A DNA stretch of 64,000 bases from MFD01275-c22 sp963705885 (GTDB lineage Bacteria > Actinomycetota > Actinomycetes > JACCUZ01). A program made the translations under genes and the position numbers. The notes beneath the pieces are model-generated. The model was given only the letters and a program-made list of their open reading frames with translations, was not told where the DNA came from and did no database searches. The stretch covers positions 744,001 to 808,000 of the forward strand of contig OY970120.1 of assembly GCA_963705885.1 (NCBI GenBank). Direction: 5' to 3'. This document shows positions 48,048-55,535 of the stretch, one piece after another (position 1 is the stretch's first letter; each line of letters begins with the position of its first letter).

Positions 48048-48832
48048 GGTCGCGCGGCGCGAGGCCGGACGAAGGCGCCGTCGAACTCCACGACGACGGC
48101 GTCCTCGTCGCGGACCTGCGCGGTCTCCCCCGCGTAGCCGAGACCGAGGTCCAGCAGCCGGTCGAACATGACCCGCATGTCCGGTGCGTCGGCGTAGGTC
48201 GGCACCACGGCCAGCTCGCAGACGACGAGCCGAGCCTGCGCGAAGGTCGCCGGGCCGCCGTCCATCACGAGCCCCTCGGCCCCCTGCACGTCCATCTTGA
48301 CGAGCACGTCGTCGGCGAGCGGGTGCACCGCGGCCCACGCGTCGAGCGTGGTCGTCGCGACCTCCTCGTCGTGCCAGTCGGTCACGTGCGGGAAGCGCTC
48401 GGCCATCGCCTCGTTCGGCTCGAGGAGCGACGACGCCTGGTCGTGCCGGGCGGGACGGCGGAGCACGGCGGTCCCCTCACGGTCGCTGAGTGCCGCGCGG
48501 TGGATCCGCACCCTGCCCGGGTGCGCGTCCGCGACCGCCTGAAGGGCCGGCTGGCACTCGGCCTGGGGCTCGAAGCAGTGCACGGTCGCCGTCGGGTACG
48601 CGAGCAGGAGCAACGGCAGGTCCTGGCCCTGGTTCGCGCCGATGTAGAGGACCGTGCGGATGTCCAGGTGGTAGCGCGACTCCAGCTCGCACAGCGTCTC
48701 GTAGCTGCGGACGGCGTGGAGGTCACGCAGCCGCAGCCCGGCGGCGCCGGCCTGACCGATGTAGGCGACGTCGGCAAGTCGGCGCGCCAGGCCACGGGCC
48801 TGGCGCGCGACCACGTTCTCTTGGCTTCTCAT
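48044..48832 (-). CDS. FkbM family methyltransferase
   Basis: The 262-residue protein has the FkbM SAM-dependent fold: TVLYIGANQGQDLPLLLLAYPTATVHCFEPQAE (SAM motif I and the acidic residue of motif II), VRIHRAALSDREG and the closing DDVLVKMDVQGAEGLVMDG, where the MDVQGAE motif is diagnostic. FkbM-type enzymes O-methylate sugars or macrolides. A 12-base perfect hairpin lies in codons 9-17. Four-base overlaps on both sides tie it to gmd and to the second FkbM gene. It probably caps or decorates the glycan. Confidence 0.9.
   Translation of the reverse strand: MRSQENVVARQARGLARRLADVAYIGQAGAAGLRLRDLHAVRSYETLCELESRYHLDIRTVLYIGANQGQDLPLLLLAYPTATVHCFEPQAECQPALQAVADAHPGRVRIHRAALSDREGTAVLRRPARHDQASSLLEPNEAMAERFPHVTDWHDEEVATTTLDAWAAVHPLADDVLVKMDVQGAEGLVMDGGPATFAQARLVVCELAVVPTYADAPDMRVMFDRLLDLGLGYAGETAQVRDEDAVVVEFDGAFVRPRAARP
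48782..48808. repeat. strong hairpin near the 5' end of an FkbM gene
   Basis: GCGCGCCAGGCC at 48782-48793 is followed, after three bases, by its exact complement at 48797-48808. In the mRNA this makes a 12-base GC-only-rich stem with a minimal loop shortly after the start codon, which could slow translation or transcription within the operon. Confidence 0.85.
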
Positions 48833-49557
48833 GCTCCGCTCCGGTAGGCGGCCTCGTCGACGAAGATCGTGTTGATGTGCGTGTCGGCGTATGCCAGATA
48901 GCCCCGGTCAGCCATGGCATCGCCGATCTCGGTGAGCTTGCGCTCATCGTGGTCGCGCGTGTACTCCAGCGTCTCGATGACGAACACCGTGGGCCGGTGC
49001 GAATCGAACGGCCAGGCCCTGACGATCTCGAGGTCGAGTCCCTCGACGTCGAGCGAGACGAGGTCGGGGGTGCGCGGCAGGTGGCGGGCGAGCAGGGACG
49101 CCGGTGTGAGGGCCGGCACCTCGACCGTCCGCAGGATTTCGTGCCCGTGGTCCCGGTAGGACTGCGCGTCCTGCTGCGACGTGGTGCTGAGAGTGCTGGC
49201 ATCCATGACGTGCAGGCTGACCGACCCGTCTTCGGTGGCGACCGCCATGTTGAGGCAGGTGTCCTTGGGTCGTTTGCGTCGGAGCTGCTCGTGCAGTGCC
49301 GGGTTGGCCTCGACGAGAACGCCGCGCGCACCCAGACGGTAGAAGAGGTAGGTGTTGCTCAGCCGCGTCGGGTGGTGGGCGCCCAGGTCGAGGTAGAGCG
49401 GACGCGTGACGCCCAGCTGCTCGAGGACGAACGCGGCGATTCGGTCCTCCCCGGACTGCGACCAGCTGCGATCGGTCGTCCCCAGGCCGGAGAGCCGCCG
49501 TCGCCCCGCGCCAAGCACGGTGCGCGTCCTCCTGACGAGCGTCGGAGCCATGATCAC
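48829..49557 (-). CDS. FkbM family methyltransferase
   Basis: The 242-residue protein is a second FkbM-type methyltransferase, with little similarity to its neighbour outside the motifs. It reads SQSGEDRIAAFVLEQLGVTRPLYLDLGAHHPTRLSNTYLFYRLG, GVLVEANPALHEQL and, in the second half, PDLVSLDVEGLDLEIVRAW (the DVEGxDLE motif). The YLDLGAHHP start is typical of members in polysaccharide clusters. The ATG overlaps the GT2 stop. Two methyltransferases in a row suggest two different positions methylated on the glycan, an inference. Confidence 0.88.
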   Translation of the reverse strand: MIMAPTLVRRTRTVLGAGRRRLSGLGTTDRSWSQSGEDRIAAFVLEQLGVTRPLYLDLGAHHPTRLSNTYLFYRLGARGVLVEANPALHEQLRRKRPKDTCLNMAVATEDGSVSLHVMDASTLSTTSQQDAQSYRDHGHEILRTVEVPALTPASLLARHLPRTPDLVSLDVEGLDLEIVRAWPFDSHRPTVFVIETLEYTRDHDERKLTEIGDAMADRGYLAYADTHINTIFVDEAAYRSGA

Positions 49558-50381
49558 GTCCCTCTCGTCGGGTCGCTCGCACGCGGGCGCGGGTCACGTC
49601 GGGTGGACGCGAGCAAGGCGCGCGGGAGGACCGCGGTCAGCACCTTCTCGGGCAGGCGCAGCGCAGATCCTGTCTCGCGCCGCCACATCACGAAGTCGAG
49701 CCAGGCTGCCACCTGCCCGGGATGCACCGCAAACTCCTCGGAGCCGCGGATGCTGACAGCTGGTTCGTCGACGTAGTCCACCAAGGGCTCGTCCAGCCCC
49801 ACCCAGGCGTGCCGCGTGGCCACGCGGAGCCAGGTCGCGTAGTCCTCGCAGCCGCGCACCAGGTAGGAGCTGGCGACCCGGCCGACGTCGTCGAGCACCT
49901 CGCGCCTGATCAGCACCGAGCTGTTGATGACCTTGTTCTCCCGGACGAGGTCCCGCAGTCCGAGTCGGGCCGGGAGCGACTCGAGGACGGTGCCCGACGG
50001 CTCCCCGGCGACGATGCGTCGCGCATTGGTGCACATGGCCACGGCGCCGCCCTCGGCAGCGGCGAGCTGGCGCTCGAGCTTCTCGGGGTGCCACGTGTCG
50101 TCGCTGTCGAGGAACGCCACCCACTCGGTGTCGAGCCGCGCGAGCCCTTCGTTGCGCACCCGGCCCGGATGCCCGCTGCGAGGCGCCCGGACCAGCTCGG
50201 CCGGCCCACCCGCCAGCCGCTCGGCGAGCGCGTCGACCGTCGAGGCGCCGCTGCCGTCGTCGGCGACGACGACGTGCGCGGGCGCGACCGTCTGGCCGAG
50301 CACGCTCTGCACCGCCCGGACCGTCTCGTCCACGCGCTCGTACGTGGGGATCACGACCCCCACGGACCCCGAGGCCGTCAC
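49554..50381 (-). CDS. glycosyltransferase family 2
   Basis: The 275-residue protein has the family-2 GT-A fold: VGVVIPTYERVDETVRAVQSVLGQTVAPAHVVVADDGS, GHPGRVRNEGLARLDTEWVAFLDSDDTWHPEKLERQL with the DSDD metal motif, and CEDYATWLRVATRHAWVGL as the acceptor loop with ED. It is soluble. It is coupled by GTGA to the fucosyltransferase gene upstream and by ATGA to an FkbM gene downstream, so it should act on the same glycan, possibly just before the fucosyl transfer. Confidence 0.9.
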   Translation of the reverse strand: MTASGSVGVVIPTYERVDETVRAVQSVLGQTVAPAHVVVADDGSGASTVDALAERLAGGPAELVRAPRSGHPGRVRNEGLARLDTEWVAFLDSDDTWHPEKLERQLAAAEGGAVAMCTNARRIVAGEPSGTVLESLPARLGLRDLVRENKVINSSVLIRREVLDDVGRVASSYLVRGCEDYATWLRVATRHAWVGLDEPLVDYVDEPAVSIRGSEEFAVHPGQVAAWLDFVMWRRETGSALRLPEKVLTAVLPRALLASTRRDPRPRASDPTRGT

Positions 50382-51292
50382 AGGTCGCGCCGGTCGAGGG
50401 TCAGCCAGTGCGGCGGCAGCAGGTCGCGGGCGTCGATGGACGGGTCGTCGAACCACGGTCGCGGCGCGACGACAGGACGGTCCGGCCGGTCCCCCAGCCA
50501 GGCGGCCCACCACGAGAACGAGCTGTTCGCCGTCACCAGCGCGGGCGCCCGGCTCATGAGCAGCATCTCGTCGAGGGCGTCCAGCGAGGGGCAGCTGACG
50601 GGATGGACCTCGCCCAAACCCTCGAGCTCGCGGCATGCCATCTCGACGTCGTCGCTGAACAGGAGCGCCGGGCCGTCGAAGCCCGTCCGGCGAAGGGTGG
50701 TGAGGGCGTCGCGGTAGAAGCGATGGCCGGCCACGCCGTGGTAGCCCTGCGCGTCGGCGTGCAGGTAGTCGCCGCGGCGGACGTGCAGCACGACCGCGCA
50801 CGGGTCGTCGAGGCGCTCCGCGTGCGGTCGCAGCCGGTCCCAGCGCGCCTCGGCCAGCCGCGTGAGGTGGCCGCGGAGCCGGTGCGCCACGGGCTCCACG
50901 TAGCGCCACGACTGGAAGTAGCCGAACAGGCAGCTGCCCGCCCCCTGCTGCAGCACCGCGGGGTCGAAGACGAAACCGTTCTCCCGGTAGGAGCAGCCGA
51001 GCGGGACCTCGTCGTGCAGCGGCCACCACGACGCGAGCCTGCGGCGCACGCGCGAGGCGTCCTGGCGCATCCCGAGGTCGACGAAGTCGGCGGGCAGGCC
51101 CAGATCCTCCAGCAGAGCCGGCCGGTCGGAGCGCGCGGCGTGCTGGCCGACGTCGACCCGCAGGGGCACACCGGCACGCTCGGCCGCGGCGAGTCCCGCC
51201 CCGTAGATGAACAGCTGGTTGCCGAGGCCGCCCATCGAGTGCACGGTCACGGCGTCAGCGACGCGGTGCGGCGCGCCGGTGCCGGCCGTCAC
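50378..51292 (-). CDS. alpha-1,2-fucosyltransferase (GT11)
   Basis: The 304-residue protein carries the family-11 signatures: the N-terminal VHSMGGLGNQLFIYGAGLAAA, AVVLHVRRGDYLHADAQGYHGV with the GDP-fucose-binding HxRRxDY near residue 170, and ANSSFSWWAAWLGDRPDRPVVAPRPWF near the C terminus. GT11 enzymes add fucose in alpha-1,2 linkage, usually to a terminal galactose, forming the H epitope. The donor is made by gmd and fcl of the same operon. GTG at 51292 overlaps the ABC exporter stop. The acceptor galactose is inferred from the family. Confidence 0.93.
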   Translation of the reverse strand: MTAGTGAPHRVADAVTVHSMGGLGNQLFIYGAGLAAAERAGVPLRVDVGQHAARSDRPALLEDLGLPADFVDLGMRQDASRVRRRLASWWPLHDEVPLGCSYRENGFVFDPAVLQQGAGSCLFGYFQSWRYVEPVAHRLRGHLTRLAEARWDRLRPHAERLDDPCAVVLHVRRGDYLHADAQGYHGVAGHRFYRDALTTLRRTGFDGPALLFSDDVEMACRELEGLGEVHPVSCPSLDALDEMLLMSRAPALVTANSSFSWWAAWLGDRPDRPVVAPRPWFDDPSIDARDLLPPHWLTLDRRDL

Positions 51293-53154
51293 CGGTCGGC
51301 CTCCGAGTGCATGCCGGAGAGCTCGACCTGCCGGGCGAAGTCGGGCACCGCGTCGGAGACCTCCTGGAACGTCCCGCCCGCCACGAGCCGGCCCTCGCGC
51401 AGGAACAGGACCTGCTCCGCGTGCCGCACGGTCGAGAGGCGGTGGGCGACGACGATCTTCGTGAGCCCCTCCAGCCCGGACAGCGTCTCGGTGATCTCGG
51501 CCTCGGTCTGCACGTCGAGCGCGCTGGTCGCCTCGTCGAGGATGAGCACCTGCGGCGAGTGGTAGAGCGCGCGCGCGATGCCCAGCCGCTGGCGCTGGCC
51601 GCCGGAGAGCCCGGAACCCGCGTCGCCCAGGTCGTAGTCCAGGCCGCCGGGCAACGCCTCGACCACGTCGACGAGCGACGCGCGCCGCAGGGCGGTCCAC
51701 ACCGCCTCGTCGACGACCTCGTCCCGGTCGAGGCCGAGGGCGACGTTCTCACGGATGGAGGTCGGCATGAGGAACACCGACTGCGGCACGTAGCCGACGA
51801 GGCGCAGCCACTGGCGCCGGACCTCGGACAGCGGCCTGCCGTCGACGAGCACCTCGCCGGACGTAGGCGGCAGCAGCCCGAGCAGGACGTCGATGAGGGT
51901 GCTCTTGCCCGAGCCCGACGACCCGACCAGTGCCGTCATGCGGCCCGCGGGGAACGTCGCGGTGACCTCGTCGATCGCGGCGGAGCCGGCTCCCGGGTAG
52001 CGGAAGCCGAGACCGACGACGTCGAGCGAGCGCTGCAGCGACAGCCCGGCCGACCGGTCACGGGTGTCATCGATGTCGTCCGTGTCGTCGAGCGTGCGGT
52101 CCGGCTGCTCGGCCACGGCCTGCTCGATCTCGGCCATCATCTGCAGCGCGCGCTCGCCGAACGGCTGGCCGTTCTTGATGATCGCCGCGTTGCTCTGCAG
52201 CCGCTGCAGGCTGGGCAGGAGGCGGAACCCCGCGACGGCGAACAGGGCCAGCCCCGAGATGGCTCCGGCGAACCCGAGGAACGGCAGCTGGATCGCGAAC
52301 GCGACGGCCATGCCGACGATGAGCGCCGACTCGAGGAAGTAGCGCGGCATCATCGCGAGGTAGGCCACCTCGGCGCGGCTGGCCGCGCCCCGGTCGCGGA
52401 TCTCGCCCACCCGGTCGACGAAGTGCGCGCTCACCCCGCGGGTGGTGACCTCGCGGAAACCGCCGAGAGCCCACTGGATGACGATCATCCCGTTGCGGGT
52501 GGCCTCGACGTCGGCATGCCCGGCGGCGCTCGCCCGCGCCCCGATCCAGCGGTTCAGGACGAACAGGACGACGGAGAAGTAGACGACCGACCCGAGGGCG
52601 ACCAGCGGCGCGAGGACCAGCAGGCCGACGACCAACATCACGATCAGCACGATCTCCGCCGCGATGAGCACGGTCGGCGCGACTGCCTTCATGACCAGCG
52701 ACTCCGCGCCGTGGGTGATGTCTGCCATCACGTCCAGGTAGCGGCGGGGAAGGTGGAAGGTCAGCGGTGCCCGCATGAGCCCGGCCATCAGGCGGTGCGT
52801 GAGCCGCGCCTCCTGCCGGGCCAGGTAGCGCAGCACCTTGCGCAGCACCAGGGTCGCCATGACCGACTTGCCGACGAACAGGGCCACGACCAGCAGGCCC
52901 ATCACGCTGACGACGGTGGTGACCGACTCGGCGCCGATCTGGTCGAGCGGGCCCTGCACCCAGCCGGGGATGCCGCGCGGGGTGTCGTTGCCCGCCTGCT
53001 GGGCGCCGAAAGCCACCAGGCCGAGCACGAGGACGACCGCGACCAGGTCGAGCAGCGAGATGACCGCGAGCAGCGCGACGGCAGCCACCAGACGCCGCCG
53101 CGAGGCGGGGGGCAGGATCCGGAACGCCGCGGCGACGTAGGACGAGGAGGTCAT
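51289..53154 (-). CDS. ABC transporter, fused membrane and ATPase domains (glycan exporter/flippase-like)
   Basis: The 621-residue half-transporter has six membrane helices in residues 1-320 and an ATPase domain with GSSGSGKSTLIDVLLGLLPPTSG near residue 412, signature LSGGQRQRLGIARAL and Walker B VLILDEATSALD, followed by VVAHRLSTVRHAEQVL. It resembles MsbA- and PglK-type exporters, and PglK flips lipid-linked oligosaccharides. As first gene of an operon with sugar-nucleotide and transferase genes it is a good candidate for moving the lipid-linked glycan across the membrane. A TATCCT box lies 11 bases before the ATG. Confidence 0.88.
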   Translation of the reverse strand: MTSSSYVAAAFRILPPASRRRLVAAVALLAVISLLDLVAVVLVLGLVAFGAQQAGNDTPRGIPGWVQGPLDQIGAESVTTVVSVMGLLVVALFVGKSVMATLVLRKVLRYLARQEARLTHRLMAGLMRAPLTFHLPRRYLDVMADITHGAESLVMKAVAPTVLIAAEIVLIVMLVVGLLVLAPLVALGSVVYFSVVLFVLNRWIGARASAAGHADVEATRNGMIVIQWALGGFREVTTRGVSAHFVDRVGEIRDRGAASRAEVAYLAMMPRYFLESALIVGMAVAFAIQLPFLGFAGAISGLALFAVAGFRLLPSLQRLQSNAAIIKNGQPFGERALQMMAEIEQAVAEQPDRTLDDTDDIDDTRDRSAGLSLQRSLDVVGLGFRYPGAGSAAIDEVTATFPAGRMTALVGSSGSGKSTLIDVLLGLLPPTSGEVLVDGRPLSEVRRQWLRLVGYVPQSVFLMPTSIRENVALGLDRDEVVDEAVWTALRRASLVDVVEALPGGLDYDLGDAGSGLSGGQRQRLGIARALYHSPQVLILDEATSALDVQTEAEITETLSGLEGLTKIVVAHRLSTVRHAEQVLFLREGRLVAGGTFQEVSDAVPDFARQVELSGMHSEADR

Positions 53155-53240
53155 GAGCGTGTGCGAGGATATCCCGCTGCGGCGGGGCCGGGTGCAGGCG
53201 GGCGACGGCCGGCCGGCGTCGACGATCGGAGAGCGTGACG

Positions 53241-54029
53241 ATGACGAGCGTCGGCCTGCTCGTCATCGCCACCGGGCGCTACCTGGCCTTCGCCGAGGAC
53301 CTCCTCGGGGACCTCGACCGGCTCGTGGACCCGGCGCGGGAGGTCGTGGTCAACCTCTTCACCGACGCTCCCGCCGAGACGGTCGCGGCGCTCGAGCGCC
53401 GGCACACCGTGGGGCTGCAGGCCCTGCCGGTGCCCGCACTGCGCTGGCCGGAGGCGTCGCTCTACCGCTACGAGCTGTTCAGCCGGGCGGCCGAGCGCAT
53501 CGGGGGCGACGTGCTCGTCTACCTCGACGCCGACCTGCGGCTGCGGCGCGACCTGACCGGCCTCCTGCGCCCCGCGGGCTGGGCGGGGGGCATGGCGGCG
53601 GTGCGCCACCCGGGCTTCTACCGCCGTCGCCCGGTCCGCCCCCGGGGCACCTGGGAGACGAGGCGCGCCTCCCGGGCGTACGTCCCCGCCTGGCGCCGTC
53701 GCCGCTACGTCTGCGGCGGCGTGTGGATGGGCACGCGGGACGCCCTGCTCGCCACCAGCGAGGAGCTCGCTGCCCGCGTGCAGGAGGACGCCGCCGCGGG
53801 CGTGACCGCACGCTGGCACGACGAGAGCCACTGGAACTGGTGGGTGGCCCACCACCCGGTCGGGCTGCTCGACCCGGACTGGTGCTGGGTGCCCGACTAC
53901 CCCTGGCTCGACCACCTCGACCCGATCGTGGTCGCGGTGGACAAAGGCGACTTCCAGCGCGAGCCGACACGCCGGGAGGCCCTGCGTCAGGTGGTCCGCC
54001 CCGAGGGGCCCGCGGAGCGTGACGAGTAG
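53241..54029 (+). CDS. glycosyltransferase family 6 (ABO blood-group transferase family)
   Basis: The 262-residue protein matches GT6, the family of the human A and B transferases and the alpha-1,3-galactosyltransferase. In order: LLVIATGRYLAFAEDLL, VVNLFTDAP, PALRWPEASLYRYELF, DVLVYLDADLRLRRD with a DxD motif at residues 96-98, VRHPGFYRRRP, SRAYVPAWRRRRYVCGGVWMG, and TARWHDESHWNWW at 189-201, where Glu195 aligns with the catalytic Glu of the family. It should add Gal or GalNAc in alpha-1,3 linkage. There is no membrane anchor. ATG at 53241 has GGAGAG seven bases upstream; a GTG at 53235 is possible. It diverges from the fucose operon and precedes a GT26 gene. Confidence 0.9.
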   Translation: MTSVGLLVIATGRYLAFAEDLLGDLDRLVDPAREVVVNLFTDAPAETVAALERRHTVGLQALPVPALRWPEASLYRYELFSRAAERIGGDVLVYLDADLRLRRDLTGLLRPAGWAGGMAAVRHPGFYRRRPVRPRGTWETRRASRAYVPAWRRRRYVCGGVWMGTRDALLATSEELAARVQEDAAAGVTARWHDESHWNWWVAHHPVGLLDPDWCWVPDYPWLDHLDPIVVAVDKGDFQREPTRREALRQVVRPEGPAERDE

Positions 54030-54030
54030 C

Positions 54031-54807
54031 ATGCGCCCCGTGCCGCTCTCGCCTGCCTACTGGCCGCAGGCCCGTCCCTTCCGCTTCGGCGACGTCGAGC
54101 TCCTGGACACCGACCTCGACGGCGCCGTGCGGTCCCTCGTCGACGTCGCGTCGTCGGGGACCGGCCAGGGTGTGCACCTGTGCAACGCCTACACCCTGTC
54201 CCTTGCCGGCCGCGACGAGGGCTACCGCGCGACGCTGGCCCACCCGGGGGCGGTCAACCTTCCCGATGGCACCCCCCTGTCCTGGTTCTACCGGCTCGCC
54301 CACGGCGGCCCCGCCCACGGCCCGGTCCGGGGACCCAGCCTGATGACTGCCGTCCTCCGCCAGCCGGGGCGCCGGCACTTCCTGCTCGGCGGGACGCCCG
54401 AGATCCTCGCGGCCCTGGAGCGCGAGATCGCGGACGGCTACCCGCAGGCGAAGGTCGTGGGCAGCCTCGCGCCGCCGTTCCAGGACCCGGACCGGCGCGA
54501 CATCGAGGCGTTCGCCGACGCGATCCGGGTCTCCGGTGCCGAGATCGTCTGGGTCGGGCTCGGCACGCCGCGGCAGGACCAGGTCATCGCCGCCCTCACG
54601 CCTGAGGTGAACGCGGTCCTCGTCGGGGTCGGCGCGGCGTTCGACTTCCTCTCCGGGCACAAGTCCGAGGCCCCGGCCGTGCTGCACCGGACCGGCCTGG
54701 AGTGGGTCTACCGGCTCCTGTCCGAGCCGCGGAGGCTGTGGCGCCGCTACCTGTTCGGCAACAGCATGTTCGTGCTGCAGGCGATCCGGCAGCTGCGCGG
54801 CCGCTAG
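54031..54807 (+). CDS. WecG/TagA/CpsF family glycosyltransferase (GT26)
   Basis: The protein of about 258 residues has the GT26 core: VHLCNAYTLSLAGRDEGYRATLAHPGAVNLPDGTPLSW, PGRRHFLLGGTPEILAALE, VVGSLAPPF, EIVWVGLGTPRQDQVIAAL and VGVGAAFDFLSGHKSEAPAVLHRTGLEWVYRLLSEPRRLWRRYL. Such enzymes transfer ManNAc, ManNAcA or glucose to undecaprenyl-linked GlcNAc, an early step in glycan assembly. ATG at 54031 is chosen; a GTG at 54019 overlapping the GT6 stop is also possible. It ends in a hairpin shared with the convergent methyltransferase gene. Confidence 0.92.
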   Translation: MRPVPLSPAYWPQARPFRFGDVELLDTDLDGAVRSLVDVASSGTGQGVHLCNAYTLSLAGRDEGYRATLAHPGAVNLPDGTPLSWFYRLAHGGPAHGPVRGPSLMTAVLRQPGRRHFLLGGTPEILAALEREIADGYPQAKVVGSLAPPFQDPDRRDIEAFADAIRVSGAEIVWVGLGTPRQDQVIAALTPEVNAVLVGVGAAFDFLSGHKSEAPAVLHRTGLEWVYRLLSEPRRLWRRYLFGNSMFVLQAIRQLRGR

Positions 54808-54840
54808 CGAGCCTGCCTCAGGCGTGCGGGCGCAGGCTCG
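54808..54840. terminator. two-way hairpin between GT26 and methyltransferase genes
   Basis: CGAGCCTGC at 54808-54816 and its exact complement at 54832-54840 enclose a 15-base loop. The stem lies directly behind the GT26 stop and covers the last codons of the convergent methyltransferase gene, so it can serve both transcripts. Confidence 0.6.
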
Positions 54841-55522
54841 GCAGGGCGGCCACTGTGTCGTGCAGCGACGGCGCGGCCAGCACGGCGCAGCCCCGTCGCC
54901 CGCCGGACTCCTGCGCGGAGGGCAGCGACGGGAAGAACAGCGACCACCCGACGTCGGGAAGGTAGTCGGCGCAGAGGCGCTTGCCGGGGCCGTAGTCGTC
55001 GAAGGTGTAGCCCGCGTCGTCCGCGACCTCGAAGTCGTCGATGACCACGACGCCGGACTGCCAGCCCTTGGCGATGATCTCGACCTCCTCGCGCAGCGGC
55101 AGGTCCTGCTCCCAGTGCGCGTCGAGGTAGAACAGGGTCGTCGGGTCGCCGGGACGCTCGCCGAGGCGGCGCAGGATCTCCCGCGAGTCGCCGAGCTCGA
55201 CGGTGACGTCCGGGTAGGGGGCGAGGCGCTTCGCGGCGTAGTGGTAGTAGCGCGGGTGCGCCTCGACGGTGTGGATCGGGACGCCGAGGACGTGGGCGAA
55301 GAACTCCGTGCTGTTGCCGCGGTAGGTGCCGGTCTCGACCACCTCGTCGAAGGCGACCGCACGGGCGAGGTCGCGGACGATCCCCTGGCGGCCGACCTGG
55401 CCGTTGAGGGGGCCCCAGCCCCAGGAGGAGCGCACCGAGGGGCGGTGCTGGTCCAGCCAGGCCGCCTTGTCGGGCGAGAGCCGGGTCAGGACGGACTCGT
55501 ACAGGCGTTCCCGTGTCGACAT
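54818..55522 (-). CDS. class I SAM-dependent methyltransferase
   Basis: The 234-residue protein looks like a class I methyltransferase of the kind found beside glycan genes. It shows FDEVVETGTYRGNSTEFFAHVLG (SAM motif I), VHTVEAHPRYYHYAAKRL (acidic residue of motif II), VTVELGDSREILRRL, and FYLDAHWEQDLPLREEVEII with VVVIDDFEV. The HW/D pattern after strand 4 suggests metal-aided O-methylation, as in TylF/MycF-type sugar methyltransferases; the assignment to that branch is tentative. A leaderless-type TAGGCT box lies seven bases before the ATG. Confidence 0.78.
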   Translation of the reverse strand: MSTRERLYESVLTRLSPDKAAWLDQHRPSVRSSWGWGPLNGQVGRQGIVRDLARAVAFDEVVETGTYRGNSTEFFAHVLGVPIHTVEAHPRYYHYAAKRLAPYPDVTVELGDSREILRRLGERPGDPTTLFYLDAHWEQDLPLREEVEIIAKGWQSGVVVIDDFEVADDAGYTFDDYGPGKRLCADYLPDVGWSLFFPSLPSAQESGGRRGCAVLAAPSLHDTVAALPSLRPHA

Positions 55523-55529
55523 GCGGCAG

Positions 55530-55535
55530 AGCCTA
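55530..55535 (-). promoter_or_regulatory. -10 hexamer overlapping the rfbD stop codon
   Basis: On the minus strand TAGGCT starts with the TAG stop of rfbD and ends seven bases before the methyltransferase ATG, the third case in the window of a stop codon reused in a promoter. Confidence 0.5.

Noticed and set aside
51307..53238. Long plus-strand frame opposite the ABC exporter
   Set aside because: Highly charged low-complexity translation; the exporter on the minus strand has Walker motifs and overlaps the neighbouring operon genes correctly.
46042..54029. Recent horizontal transfer of the fucose/GT6 block shown by base composition
   Set aside because: By eye the GC content and codon use match the rest of the window; no integrase, tRNA or direct repeats were seen at the borders, so transfer cannot be claimed from sequence alone.
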